DNA of 64,000 nucleotides from Pseudomonas mangrovi (lineage in GTDB: Bacteria; Pseudomonadota; Gammaproteobacteria; Pseudomonadales; Pseudomonadaceae). The notes below the pieces were generated by a model, which made no database searches, was not told where the DNA came from, and was given only the letters and a program-made list of their open reading frames with translations. The stretch covers positions 620,001 through 684,000 of the forward strand of contig NZ_QASN01000020.1 in the NCBI RefSeq assembly GCF_003052585.1. The letters are read 5' to 3'. A program made the translations under genes and the position numbers. This document shows positions 28,923 to 38,219 of the stretch, one piece after another; the stretch's first letter is position 1, and each line of letters starts with the position of its first letter.

Positions 28923-30605
28923 TCAGATGCGGAACTGGCGCACCAGCTGACCCAACCGTTCGCCCAGCCCGGCCAGGCTGCGCGCAGTCTGTGCACCCTG
29001 CTGGGTCTCGCTGGCGACGCTGTCTACCGCCACCGCGATCTGGTGCACGCTGCGGTTGATCTCCTCGGCGACCGCGGTCTGCTCTTCCGCGGCGCTGGCG
29101 ATCTGCGCGTTCATCGCATTGATGGTGCCGATCAAATGGGCAATGGCATCCAGCGACGTGCCAGCCTTGTTGGCCTGTTCGCTGGTGACGTCGCCGGCAT
29201 CGCTGGAGCGGCGCATCGAGCTGACCGCCTGCTCGGTGCCCTGCTGCAGACGGTCGATCATGCCCTGGATTTCCTGGGTGCTCTGCTGGGTCCGACTGGC
29301 CAGCGCACGCACCTCGTCAGCGACCACGGCGAAACCGCGTCCGGCCTCGCCAGCCCGCGCCGCCTCGATGGCGGCGTTGAGTGCCAGCAGGTTGGTCTGT
29401 TCGGCGATCGAGCGGATCACGTCAAGCACGCTGACGATCGACTGCACGTCCTTCTGCAGGCTATCCAGCGACACGCCGCTGCTGCGGATATCGTCGACCA
29501 GGGTATGGATGCGCTGAATGCTGCCATCCACCACCAGCTTGGCCGCCTGACCTTCCTGATCGGTCTTCTGCGCCGCCTCGGCCGCGCTCTGGGCACTGCG
29601 GGCCACTTCATGGGCCGCAGCCGACATCTCGTTGATTGCGGTGGCCACCTGGTCGGTTTCGTGGCGCTGGCGATCCATCGCCTGCTCCGAACGCTGCGCC
29701 TGCGCCGACACCTGGCCGACCAGCTCGGTGAGTTGCCCGGTCATGTCGACGATCTGGCGGACCAGACCATGGATCTTCTCGACGAAGCGGTTGAACGAGC
29801 CGGCCAGCTGGCCCAGTTCGTCGTCGCTGTTGATCGGCAGGCGCCGGGTCAGGTCGCCCTCACCGGCGGCGATGTCGTCCAAGTTGTTGCGGATCTGCTG
29901 CAGCGGACGCAGGAAGGCGTTGCTGAACATCACGCCAAGGACTCCAAGGACCAGCAGCAGGATGACCGCCACCACCAGGATGCTGGTGATGATGGTGCCG
30001 ATGCGCTCATCGATCTCCGCCTCGACCTGGGCGATCTGCGCGTCGATACCGTCCAGATTCAGCGCGGTGCCCACCGCCATGTCCCATTTCGGCAGGTAGA
30101 AGCTGTAGGCCAGCTTGGGCACCATGACCGACTCGTTGCTCGGCAGCGGCGAGGAGTAATTGACGAAATAGGTGTTGTTCTTGGCGACGTTGACCAGCTC
30201 GCGGTTGACGTAGACGCCGTTGGGGTCGCGGCGGTCAGCCAGGCTCTTGCCGACATCCACCGAGCTGTCGCTGCGAAACAGCCGCACTACGTTGGAATCG
30301 TGGCCGAAGAAGTAGCCGTCCTGGCCGAACTTGATCTTCGACAGAATGGCGATCGCCTCATCCCTGCTGGCCATGTCGCCGGGGGAGGCATTCTGGTAGA
30401 GGTGGTTCACCGCACCGGTGGCGATCTGCATGTAGTTCTGCAGCTCGCTGCGCTTTTCCGCGATCAGCCGCTCGCGGGTCTCGGCCACTTCCTCGGCAGC
30501 CAGGCTCTCGAGCACCTTTGCCGCGGTTCCACTGATGACCAGGGCAAACAGGATCACCGGCACCAGGGCCAGCAACATCACTTTGGTTTTCAGCGTCAGG
30601 CGCAT
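28923..30605 (-). CDS. Methyl-accepting chemotaxis protein with single Cache domain
   Basis: Chemoreceptor of 560 residues. TM1 at about 8-30, a periplasmic sCache_2-type domain ([45 protein letters not shown]), TM2 at about 205-230, a HAMP segment ([21 protein letters not shown]), then the coiled-coil signalling domain with the conserved hairpin around [19 protein letters not shown]. There is no C-terminal CheR-tethering pentapeptide. A sigma-28 (FliA) promoter is visible upstream, tying it to motility gene expression. Ligand unknown; sCache_2 receptors often bind organic acids. Confidence 0.92.
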   Translation of the reverse strand: MRLTLKTKVMLLALVPVILFALVISGTAAKVLESLAAEEVAETRERLIAEKRSELQNYMQIATGAVNHLYQNASPGDMASRDEAIAILSKIKFGQDGYFFGHDSNVVRLFRSDSSVDVGKSLADRRDPNGVYVNRELVNVAKNNTYFVNYSSPLPSNESVMVPKLAYSFYLPKWDMAVGTALNLDGIDAQIAQVEAEIDERIGTIITSILVVAVILLLVLGVLGVMFSNAFLRPLQQIRNNLDDIAAGEGDLTRRLPINSDDELGQLAGSFNRFVEKIHGLVRQIVDMTGQLTELVGQVSAQAQRSEQAMDRQRHETDQVATAINEMSAAAHEVARSAQSAAEAAQKTDQEGQAAKLVVDGSIQRIHTLVDDIRSSGVSLDSLQKDVQSIVSVLDVIRSIAEQTNLLALNAAIEAARAGEAGRGFAVVADEVRALASRTQQSTQEIQGMIDRLQQGTEQAVSSMRRSSDAGDVTSEQANKAGTSLDAIAHLIGTINAMNAQIASAAEEQTAVAEEINRSVHQIAVAVDSVASETQQGAQTARSLAGLGERLGQLVRQFRI

Positions 30606-30644
30606 CTTAGGTCCCTCTAGGGTCGAGCCGAGCGTGGAATCGGG

Positions 30645-30671
30645 TTATCGGCAAGCAGGCGCGCAGGTTGA
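30645..30671 (-). promoter_or_regulatory. Sigma-28 (FliA) type promoter
   Basis: On the minus strand TCAA, 15 bases, then GCCGATAA. The -10 element (30645-30652) is a perfect match to the FliA consensus and the -35 core is three of four bases. It lies about 40 bases before the chemoreceptor start. Confidence 0.75.
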
Positions 30672-30786
30672 GCGCGCCTGTTGGCGCTGAATCAATCTCG
30701 GTGTAGCGCGACAGATATCTCATTTGCGTGGCACGCAGCGAGCTCGATCCCGGCTACTCTCGCCGCAGGACTCAGGGAGACTCGAC

Positions 30787-31071
30787 ATGGACGCTTTTCG
30801 CTATCTGCTGGCCCTGCTGCTCTGCCTGCTCGGCTTCTACCTGATCTTCGATCTGTTCGCCCACGGCTTCTCGTTCACCGTGCTGCTGGCGATGCTCGGC
30901 GCCTTTGTCGCTGCGCACCTCGTCAAGCCACGACGAACCGACGACCAGGACGCCAACGCCCTGTTGGAGCTTCTCGACCTGTTCGTCGACTGGCCGTTCC
31001 GACTGCTTTCGGCCGGCCTTCGCAGCCTCGGCCGAAATGCTGGCAGCAGCGACCTAGGCGACTTCGACTGA
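30787..31071 (+). CDS. Small membrane protein, 94 residues
   Basis: Not recognised. Two closely spaced hydrophobic segments (about 4-23 and 26-44) form a hairpin, followed by a charged cytoplasmic tail with KPRRTDDQDANALLELLD and a short amphipathic stretch. A GGGAGA ribosome site precedes the ATG at 30787; the frame is open upstream to 30724 without a ribosome site. Confidence 0.65.
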   Translation: MDAFRYLLALLLCLLGFYLIFDLFAHGFSFTVLLAMLGAFVAAHLVKPRRTDDQDANALLELLDLFVDWPFRLLSAGLRSLGRNAGSSDLGDFD

Positions 31072-31123
31072 CGCACGCCCTCCCCGCAGCCCCTTCCCAC
31101 TCGCAAGACAAGGAGCAATACCG

Positions 31124-31432
31124 ATGAAGACCTTACGCCTCGCTGGCCTGACACTGCTGCTGGCGCTGTCGACGACGGCCCACGCCGAACAGAACAACAC
31201 CTGGTATGCCGGCACGACCCATCAGGGCGTGGTACTGACCCAGGGGCTGGCATGGCACTGCAGCGGCGGCGCCTGCGTGCTCCGCGGCCCCTATGGCAAT
31301 GGTCTGAACATGCAGGTCTGCAAGGAGTTGTCGCGCAAGGTAGGCGGGCTGGACTACTACTACAACGACACCGGCATGGTCTGGAGCGAGACCGAGAACC
31401 GCGCTCTGCTGGCGCAGTGCAACAGCCGCTGA
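31124..31432 (+). CDS. Small exported protein with four cysteines
   Basis: Not assigned to a named family. Signal peptide MKTLRLAGLTLLLALSTTAHA (cleavage after AHA), then a mature domain of about 80 residues with four cysteines (WHCSGGACVLRGPYG, QVCKELS, LAQCNSR), consistent with two disulfides in the periplasm. AAGGAG ribosome site. The WxCxxxxC and GPYGxGLxxQVC patterns suggest a conserved domain rather than a random frame. Confidence 0.7.
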   Translation: MKTLRLAGLTLLLALSTTAHAEQNNTWYAGTTHQGVVLTQGLAWHCSGGACVLRGPYGNGLNMQVCKELSRKVGGLDYYYNDTGMVWSETENRALLAQCNSR

Positions 31433-31617
31433 CTCGCGCGTCGCTGTGCTTTGCCTTCCTCGCAGAGCGGGCACTTCCGGGATTCCGTCCGGTCACAGGA
31501 CGGTAGAAAATCCCGTCGGGGCAGGTGCAAGCCCAGGCGTTTTCAACCAGGACGGTTGAGGAACGGCTGGGCGGCCGCTCCTGCAGAAGTAACCTTTAGC
31601 CACGCAAGGAGCATTCG

Positions 31618-32583
31618 ATGAAGGTGATCTGCTGGAACATCCAGAAGAACAACGCCACCAATATTCGCGCCGACCTGATCTGCGAAGCGCTGAAGACCAC
31701 GCTCAAACCCGGCGAGCCCTGGCTGCTGGCCATTCTGGAAAACAAGTCCGGTGGCGACAGCGTCGGCCAGGAGCTGTCCACCGGGCTGGGTGGCAGTTGG
31801 TTCCAGACCGCGCCTGCCGGCGGGGGCATCCATACCCGTGAGAATGTCGTACTGGTGGGCGGCAACTGCCACTATCGCTGGCATGACACCGATACCAGCT
31901 GGCAGGCGATGTTCGGTGGCAAGTTCAATCTGCAGTTCTTTGCCAATGTCGCCTCCGCGCAAGCCAAGGCCGAGACCAGTCGCTCGCGCGCAACCACCCA
32001 CCAGGCGACCGTGGCCACCGCGCGCCGCGAGACGCCCTGGGATCCGGGCAATTGCCGCAACCCGGTGCTGGTCGGGGTTAACGATGGCGGCCGCGACTAT
32101 CGCTTCGGCTTCGTCCACTCGCCCGGCCCGCAGGAAGGCGTCAGCTACAGCGACCATACCTACGCGCAGAGCTATTTCAGCTGCATCATGGAATCCTTGC
32201 AGCATCGGGGCCTCGACGGCCTGATGGGCGATTTCAACATCTATGGCTCGGAGCCGGCGCGGATCGACGGCGGGGCCCTGCAGGACGTCTCCATCGATCT
32301 GGGTGGCACCACCTTCAAGAAGACTACCGGCAGCGTGGGCGACTCTCGCCTGGACCGGGCCTACCTCCACTCGCGCTACGCGCTGCATTCTCAGGTCGGG
32401 CTGGTCAACGGCACCATCGATGCGAGCGACCATGTTGGCGTCTGGGTTGATCTGGCGACCTGCGGCGATTGTCTGCATGCCCTGGCAGAGGCTGCCGAAC
32501 AGTCGTCGGATGGCTGGCAACATCTGATGGCGCCAGTCAGCGCTGCGTCCTCTTCCACCAGCAATGCGATGGACCTGTCCTGA
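31618..32583 (+). CDS. Endonuclease/exonuclease/phosphatase-fold protein
   Basis: Protein of 321 residues with the EEP (DNase I/sphingomyelinase-like) active-site order: CWNIQKNN at the start, metal Glu in AILENKSGG, FGFVHSPGP with catalytic His, GLMGDFNIYG (Asp-Phe-Asn), and C-terminal SDHVGVWVDL (Asp-His). All catalytic positions appear present. There is no signal peptide, so it is cytoplasmic unless exported otherwise. The substrate (DNA, RNA, phosphoinositide or other phosphodiester) is not predictable. A C-terminal tail rich in Ser and Ala follows the fold. An AAGGAG site precedes the ATG. Confidence 0.8.
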   Translation: MKVICWNIQKNNATNIRADLICEALKTTLKPGEPWLLAILENKSGGDSVGQELSTGLGGSWFQTAPAGGGIHTRENVVLVGGNCHYRWHDTDTSWQAMFGGKFNLQFFANVASAQAKAETSRSRATTHQATVATARRETPWDPGNCRNPVLVGVNDGGRDYRFGFVHSPGPQEGVSYSDHTYAQSYFSCIMESLQHRGLDGLMGDFNIYGSEPARIDGGALQDVSIDLGGTTFKKTTGSVGDSRLDRAYLHSRYALHSQVGLVNGTIDASDHVGVWVDLATCGDCLHALAEAAEQSSDGWQHLMAPVSAASSSTSNAMDLS

Positions 32584-32636
32584 TCGACCGACGTTGCCCG
32601 TCCTTTGCAGAGGGGCAACGTCATCAGCCAGCCGAA

Positions 32637-32900
32637 TCAGTCTTCCTTGTCCAGGGTCACCTGGCCGGTCTTGCCGTCGATCTTGAACTCATATCTCTTG
32701 CCGTCCTGCTTGAGCCCCTTGCCCTCCCAGCTTTGGTCATCCGCTTCTATCGAGTGGATCTGGGTATAGCCGGCATTCTTGGCGGTGCTGATGGCTTCTT
32801 CGATGGGGATCCAGTCGGCTCCCGGCTGGTCGGCATAGGCGGCGCCAGAGGCGAGCAGAGCGGCGCTCAGGGCTGCCGCGGAAAGGGATTTCAGATGCAT
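32637..32900 (-). CDS. PepSY domain exported protein
   Basis: Small periplasmic protein of 87 residues. Signal peptide cleaved after AYA near residue 23, then a single PepSY domain (IPIEEAISTAKNAGYTQIHSIEADD, here described from residue 32, and YEFKIDGKTGQVTLDKED at the end). PepSY proteins are often linked to peptidase inhibition or to two-component systems, neither of which is adjacent. An AGGATAA site precedes the ATG. Confidence 0.82.
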   Translation of the reverse strand: MHLKSLSAAALSAALLASGAAYADQPGADWIPIEEAISTAKNAGYTQIHSIEADDQSWEGKGLKQDGKRYEFKIDGKTGQVTLDKED

Positions 32901-33132
32901 GTCGTTATCCTTTTATGGCCTTTCGTAGACGGGGCATTCGTGACCCGTACCCGTTTTACGAACTCCGCTTCGCTGCAAGAGTTCCCAAAAAAAGCCAGAC
33001 CCTCGGCCACCGCCGGTGCCCTCGAAAAGGGGGCTGGCGAGAATTCCGGCACGTGCTGACACCCGACAGACTGGAAATGGCCAGCATGGCCACTAGAGTG
33101 CAAACTGGACTTCCGTTCATGGATTACCGGTA

Positions 33133-33456
33133 ATGCATATCCGTCTTCGCGGTGCCCTGCTATTGGCAGGCTGCTTTCTCCTCTACGCGATGCTGTTCAC
33201 TTCCGCGCTGCTCCATGGCTTCGATGGCAGCGGTCTTGCGACGACCCTTCTCGGCCTGGTTCTGATCTGTGCGTCGGGTGCCGTGGCCCTGATCGGTTCG
33301 CTGGAGCTGCTGACCGGCATCGCGTTCGCTCACCTGTCGCAGCGCTGGTCGACCCTGAGAGGCGGTCGCCGGGCATTGTTCAGCCTGTTGCTGGTCGGCA
33401 TCTCCCTGGGCCTGCTGCTGGCCGGCGTGCTGCTGTTCCGCTGGCTGAACGTTTGA
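33133..33456 (+). CDS. Small integral membrane protein, 107 residues
   Basis: Not recognised. Three hydrophobic segments (about 7-28, 37-62, 84-104) separated by short charged loops. The ribosome site is weak (GGATTACCGGTA before the ATG). Followed 33 bases later by a good intrinsic terminator, so it is a single-gene unit. Confidence 0.6.
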   Translation: MHIRLRGALLLAGCFLLYAMLFTSALLHGFDGSGLATTLLGLVLICASGAVALIGSLELLTGIAFAHLSQRWSTLRGGRRALFSLLLVGISLGLLLAGVLLFRWLNV

Positions 33457-33488
33457 GGCTCGACAAGGGGAACCTGATCACTTTTCCG

Positions 33489-33524
33489 ACGTGCGCCGAT
33501 TGAGTCGGTACGCACGTTTTGTTT
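33489..33524 (+). terminator. Rho-independent terminator
   Basis: ACGTGCG and CGCACGT form the outer stem, CCGA and TCGG the inner stem, followed by TTTTGTTT. It lies just after the small membrane protein gene on the plus strand. Confidence 0.7.
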
Positions 33525-33581
33525 CCATCGCCCGACCCGCAGATCGCCTGGCGTGGACCTACAGCACAAGGATGTCGTCGC

Positions 33582-36446
33582 ATGGAAAACTTCTACCCCG
33601 CAGGCCCCGCCCAGGTGCCGGCCGCACTGACCCGCCCCAGCAGCGCCTACAAACGCCAGGCGTGGCTGGCGATGGCCAGTCTGGCGCTGTTCGTTGCGCT
33701 CTATTTCGCCCTCAGTATCTGGTTCGGCTGGACCGCCTGGCGCATGCTCGGCGCACTGGCTGCAGGCGGCAAGCCCGACCCGCTGGGCATCATCACGGGG
33801 GCTGCCTCGGCGTTTTTATGCATCTTCATGGTCAAGGCGCTGTTCTTCGTCAACCGTGGCGGTGCCACCGACCAGCACGAGATCCGCGAAAGCGATCAGC
33901 CGCAACTGTTCGCCTTCCTCAACCAGTTGGCCGATGAGGCCGGAGCACCACGACCGCATCGGGTGTTCCTCTCCGCCCGGGTGAACGCGGCGGTGTTCTA
34001 CGACCTGTCCCTGCTGAACCTGCTGTTTCCCTCGCGCAAGAACCTGGAGATCGGTCTGTCGCTGGTCAACGTGCTGACCCTGAGCGAGCTCAAGGCGGTG
34101 CTGGCCCACGAGTTCGGCCACTTCGCCCAGCGCTCGATGGCGATCGGCAGCTGGGTCTACATCGCCCAGCAGATCGCCGCCCAGGTGGTCTCCAAGCGCG
34201 ACGCACTGGACAAGCTGCTGGCGTTCATCTCGCGCATCGACCTGCGTGTCGCCTGGATCGGCTGGGGCCTGTCGCTGATCGTCTGGTCGATCCGCTCGCT
34301 GCTCGACACCGTTTTTCGTCTGGTGGTACTGGCGCAACGCGCGCTGTCGCGGCAGATGGAGTTCCAGGCCGACCTGGTGGCCGTCTCGCTGACCGGCAGT
34401 GATGAACTGGTGCATGCCCTGCACAAGCTGCAGTCGGCTGACGATGCCTGGGACCGCGCCCTGGGCTTTGCCAACGACCAATACCACCAGGGTCGCTCGG
34501 TGGACGATCTGTTCGCCGTGCAGACGCGGATCATCGAGCGCCTGACGCAGATCCTCAACGACCCGACCTACGGCTCGGTACCCGCCTCCGCCAGCGCTAC
34601 GCCGGAACAGCGGCGGATCTTCAGCAGCGGCTTCGCCCAGCCGCCGCAGATGTGGTCCACCCACCCCGCCAACTGTGACCGGGAGGAGAACGCCAAGCGC
34701 GTCTACCTCGCCGCGCCCCACGATGCCCGCAGCGCCTGGTGCCTGTTCCAGAACCCCCAGGCGCTGCGCCAGGAGCTGAGTCGCGAGCTGTTCGGCAGTG
34801 CCCAGCTGCAGAGCGTGCCCATGGAGCAATCGCTGCAGACGCTGGATGCCAGCTACGCACGCCGTCGCTACGCCTCGGAGTACCAGGGCGCCTATCTGGG
34901 GCGAGCACTCGCCCGCCACGCCAGCAGCGCCGATGAGCTCTATCCGCCGCGCCCGGCAGTCTCCGACCTGCACCAGGCGCTGGCGCAACTCTATCCGGCA
35001 AGCCTCGCCCATGACCTGCTGCAGCTGCGCACGCTGGAAGATGAGCGCGGCCAGCTCGAAGCCCTGCGCGACAAGGTTTACCGCGCCACCGGCGGAAATC
35101 TGGTGTTTCGTGGCCAAACGGTAGCCCGCCGCGACCTGGGCGGCCTGATCGAGCAGGTCGCTGCAGAAACCGCAGCCGTGCGCGAACGTATCCACGCGCA
35201 TGATCGTCAGTGCCGAGGCGCCCACCTGGCCGCTGCGGCGGCCCTCGGTCAGAACTGGGATCGCTATCTGATCGGCCTGCTGCAGGTGCTGCACTATGCC
35301 GAGCACAGCCTCGCCGACCTGCAGGACGCCCAGGGCCTGCTCGGCAATGTGGTCGCCGTAGTGACGGCCGATGGCAAGGTCAGCTCGCGTGAACTCAAGC
35401 GCCTGATCGTCACCACCAACGAGATCTATCGGGTCCTCAAGACGATCCACCATGACAAGCATCAGTTGCTGCTCGACAGCGCACTCTGCGAGCGCCTGGA
35501 GATCGAGTCCTGGGCCACAGCGCTGGAGGACTTCACCCTGCCGCCGGCCAACGAGAACAACATCAATGACTGGATGAACGTGATTGACGGCTGGAGCAAC
35601 AGCCTGGCGGCGCACCTGGCCAACCTGAGCGCGGCGACCATCGAGCAGTTGCTCAGCTGCGAGACCGAGCTGGCCGCCCATGTGCGCGCGCAGACCACCC
35701 CCCAGACCGCTCCGCAACCCTCCAGCGTGCCGCCACAGTACCCGGTTCTGCTGCCTGGCAAGGAACGCAAGCGACAGAAGAAGCTTGGCTGGTGGGATCG
35801 CTTCCAGATCGCCGACGGCGCCCCCGCCACCCTCGCCCGCCTGCTGGTGGCGCTGACGATAGTCGCACTGGTACTGGGCGCCGGCAGTCTGGCCAAGGTC
35901 GGCACGCCGATCACCGTGTACAACGGTCTGGGGACGCTGGTGACTGTGGCTATCGACGAGCGTCAGTACACGCTGATGCCCTTCACCAGCATCACCCTCA
36001 ACGTCGAACTCAAGGAGCAACCCAGCGTCAGTGCACACAATCGCGACGGCGAGCTGATCGAGCAGTTCCAGCCGACGCTGGGTTCGCTTGGCGCACACCA
36101 GGTCTACAACGTCGCCGGTGCCAGCCCACTGGTGCGCTGGACCGCCTCCTACGGCAGCGCGCGCGAAGAGGAACCCAGCTTCATGGGCGCGCCGCGCTGG
36201 AGCCAGGTCAGTGTCGACCACTATTTCAGCGATCCACCCAGCACGCTGAAGACCAAGGGCAGCGGCGGAACCCGGCGAGTGTTGAGTGGCGCAGGCGACG
36301 TGGCACCGGACGAACTGCTGCAGATGGCCAGCGACGAGCAGGAGGCGCGGCGGATCATCGAATTGCGGGCACGCTGGGATGCGGACAGTTCCGCCCATCG
36401 GCAGACCTGGCAGGACTACGCGACCAGACTGCAGGCCGCCGAGTAG
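33582..36446 (+). CDS. M48 family zinc metallopeptidase, large membrane form
   Basis: Protein of 954 residues, far longer than HtpX (about 290). Two membrane segments (about 28-50 and 66-90) precede the catalytic motif HEFGH at residues 176-180; the third zinc ligand is in RQMEFQADLVA near residue 261. A long middle region rich in helices includes a TerB-like stretch (LLGNVVAVVTADGKVSSRELKRLI). A further membrane segment near residue 755 leads to a C-terminal extracytoplasmic domain. Probably an inner-membrane quality-control protease; no partner is evident. Start at 33582, where MENFYPAGP begins. Confidence 0.82.
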   Translation: MENFYPAGPAQVPAALTRPSSAYKRQAWLAMASLALFVALYFALSIWFGWTAWRMLGALAAGGKPDPLGIITGAASAFLCIFMVKALFFVNRGGATDQHEIRESDQPQLFAFLNQLADEAGAPRPHRVFLSARVNAAVFYDLSLLNLLFPSRKNLEIGLSLVNVLTLSELKAVLAHEFGHFAQRSMAIGSWVYIAQQIAAQVVSKRDALDKLLAFISRIDLRVAWIGWGLSLIVWSIRSLLDTVFRLVVLAQRALSRQMEFQADLVAVSLTGSDELVHALHKLQSADDAWDRALGFANDQYHQGRSVDDLFAVQTRIIERLTQILNDPTYGSVPASASATPEQRRIFSSGFAQPPQMWSTHPANCDREENAKRVYLAAPHDARSAWCLFQNPQALRQELSRELFGSAQLQSVPMEQSLQTLDASYARRRYASEYQGAYLGRALARHASSADELYPPRPAVSDLHQALAQLYPASLAHDLLQLRTLEDERGQLEALRDKVYRATGGNLVFRGQTVARRDLGGLIEQVAAETAAVRERIHAHDRQCRGAHLAAAAALGQNWDRYLIGLLQVLHYAEHSLADLQDAQGLLGNVVAVVTADGKVSSRELKRLIVTTNEIYRVLKTIHHDKHQLLLDSALCERLEIESWATALEDFTLPPANENNINDWMNVIDGWSNSLAAHLANLSAATIEQLLSCETELAAHVRAQTTPQTAPQPSSVPPQYPVLLPGKERKRQKKLGWWDRFQIADGAPATLARLLVALTIVALVLGAGSLAKVGTPITVYNGLGTLVTVAIDERQYTLMPFTSITLNVELKEQPSVSAHNRDGELIEQFQPTLGSLGAHQVYNVAGASPLVRWTASYGSAREEEPSFMGAPRWSQVSVDHYFSDPPSTLKTKGSGGTRRVLSGAGDVAPDELLQMASDEQEARRIIELRARWDADSSAHRQTWQDYATRLQAAE

Positions 36447-36526
36447 ACTGCCGCCACGCGGAGACCCCGAGCTGCTGACGCGCGCCCAGGTAACGAGTCT
36501 CTTGCCATCGAGTTAACGGAGTGGCC

Positions 36527-36910
36527 ATGACCGAAACACAGATCAAGGCCCTGTTGCTGGCGAAGCCTGAGGCTGCAGAGGACTATCCATTCGGCCCCGA
36601 GGCGGCGGTATTCAAGCTGCAGGGCAAGCTCTTCGCCCTGTTGTTCCGCCAGCAGGGCCAGCTCAAGCTGAACCTCAAGTGCGATCCCGAGGAAGCGCAG
36701 ATGCTGCGTGACGTGTTCGCCTCGGTCGCCCCCGGTTACCACATGAACAAGCGCCACTGGAACACAGTGACGCTCGATGGCTCGCTGCCGATTGGCGAGA
36801 TTCAGCGGATGCTCGACAATTCCTACGCGCTCATTCTGCGTAGCCTGCCCAAGGCCGTGCGTCTGGGCCTTGAAGCGCGTCATGGGCGCGATGCCCTCTA
36901 TCCCGACTGA
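36527..36910 (+). CDS. MmcQ/YjbR family protein
   Basis: Small protein of 127 residues with the YjbR double-wing DNA-binding fold signatures: YPFGPEAAVFKLQGKLFALL, LNLKCDPEEA, PGYHMNKRHWNTVTLDG. Function in the cell is unknown. ATG at 36527 has GGAG six bases upstream; a GTG six bases earlier is an alternative. Followed 25 bases later by the GH3 gene. Confidence 0.88.
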   Translation: MTETQIKALLLAKPEAAEDYPFGPEAAVFKLQGKLFALLFRQQGQLKLNLKCDPEEAQMLRDVFASVAPGYHMNKRHWNTVTLDGSLPIGEIQRMLDNSYALILRSLPKAVRLGLEARHGRDALYPD

Positions 36911-36935
36911 AATCCCCACCACCCAAGGACAACGG

Positions 36936-38216
36936 ATGTTGCGCGTTACCCTGCTGGCTCTTCTCTGGCTGCTCAGCCTGATCGCGGTTTTCTGGACGCT
37001 CAACCTCAAGGACCCGCACCTGCTGCCGTTCCGTGCGCTGGAAAGCTGGGTGCTGCTCGCCTGCTGCCTGCTGCTGGCGGCCCTGCATCTGCTGCAGCGC
37101 GGTAAACCGGCGCGGCTGCTGGGCGTCGGCACACTCCTGGGTTGCATGCTGCTGGTGGCGCTCGCCGAATACCGTCTGCAGGCGCAGAAAGCCCTGGTGC
37201 AGGAAGCCCGCATCGACGCCGCACAGCAGCTCGGCGCACACCTGCTCATCGGCTACCGGCAGTTCGAGGAACTGCGCCCGCTGGTCAGTCAGGGGCTGAT
37301 CGGCGGCGTCTTCGTTACCCGGCGCAATCTGCGCGGGCGCGATCTGGCGGCGCTGCAGGCGGAAATCCGCGAGCTGCAGACCCTGCGCCAGAGAGCGGGT
37401 CTGCCGCCGCTACTGATCGCCGCCGACCAGGAAGGCGGGATGGTCGCGCACCTCTCACCACCCCTGCAGAAGCGCCCTGCCCTGGCCAGTCTGGACGCTG
37501 CCGATGACAGCACCCTGGAACAATTGGCGCAGGACTACGGCCGCGACCAGGGCGCCGAGCTGGCCGCGCTGGGGGTAAATCTCAACTTCAGTCCGGTGGT
37601 GGATCTCAGGCAGACGCACGCCAACAACCGCCTCGACTTCCATAGCCGGATCAGTCAACGCGCCATCTCCGATGATCCGCAGCGCACCCTGTTGGTCGCC
37701 CGTGGCTATGTGCGCGGCCTGGCCAGCCAGGGCGTGCACGCCACGCTCAAGCACTTTCCCGGATTTGCCGGGGTCGTCGGTGACACCCATCACTTTTCCG
37801 CTCACCTCGGCACCCCGCTTGCGACCCTGCGGGCCCGCGACTGGCTACCGTTCCGTGAGGTCGCAGGACAGAGCCAGGCACTGATGATGCTCGGCCACGT
37901 GGTGCTCGATGAACTGGACGCCGAGCAGCTGGTATCGACCTCGCAGAAGCTGGTGCAGGGCGTGATACGCGGCGAGTGGCAGCATCAGGGCGTGCTGATC
38001 ACCGACGACCTGAGCATGGCTGCGGCCTACAACCGCGGCCTGTGCACGGTGGGCGTGGACGCCCTGAATGCCGGCGTCGACCTGCTGCTGGTGTCCTACG
38101 ATCACGAGAAGATCTACCCGCTGCTCGACTGTCTCGACCGCGCCCGTGCTGACGGCCGCCTTGACTTGCAGCGTCTGCAGCAGAGCCGCGCGCGGCTGGA
38201 TCGCCTGGCGCGCTGA
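36936..38216 (+). CDS. Membrane-anchored GH3 hydrolase (NagZ-related)
   Basis: Family 3 glycoside hydrolase of 426 residues. Three hydrophobic segments in the first 90 residues precede the GH3 barrel. Motifs: IAADQEGGMVAHL (substrate Asp), NLNFSPVVDL, TLKHFPGFAGVVGDTHH (NagZ has KHFPGHG-DSH) and ITDDLSMAAAY with nucleophile Asp. NagZ itself is soluble and about 330 residues and removes N-acetylglucosamine from muropeptides; this is a membrane-bound relative whose substrate may be peptidoglycan or another glycan. AAGGAC ribosome site. Confidence 0.82.
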   Translation: MLRVTLLALLWLLSLIAVFWTLNLKDPHLLPFRALESWVLLACCLLLAALHLLQRGKPARLLGVGTLLGCMLLVALAEYRLQAQKALVQEARIDAAQQLGAHLLIGYRQFEELRPLVSQGLIGGVFVTRRNLRGRDLAALQAEIRELQTLRQRAGLPPLLIAADQEGGMVAHLSPPLQKRPALASLDAADDSTLEQLAQDYGRDQGAELAALGVNLNFSPVVDLRQTHANNRLDFHSRISQRAISDDPQRTLLVARGYVRGLASQGVHATLKHFPGFAGVVGDTHHFSAHLGTPLATLRARDWLPFREVAGQSQALMMLGHVVLDELDAEQLVSTSQKLVQGVIRGEWQHQGVLITDDLSMAAAYNRGLCTVGVDALNAGVDLLLVSYDHEKIYPLLDCLDRARADGRLDLQRLQQSRARLDRLAR

Positions 38217-38219
38217 GAC

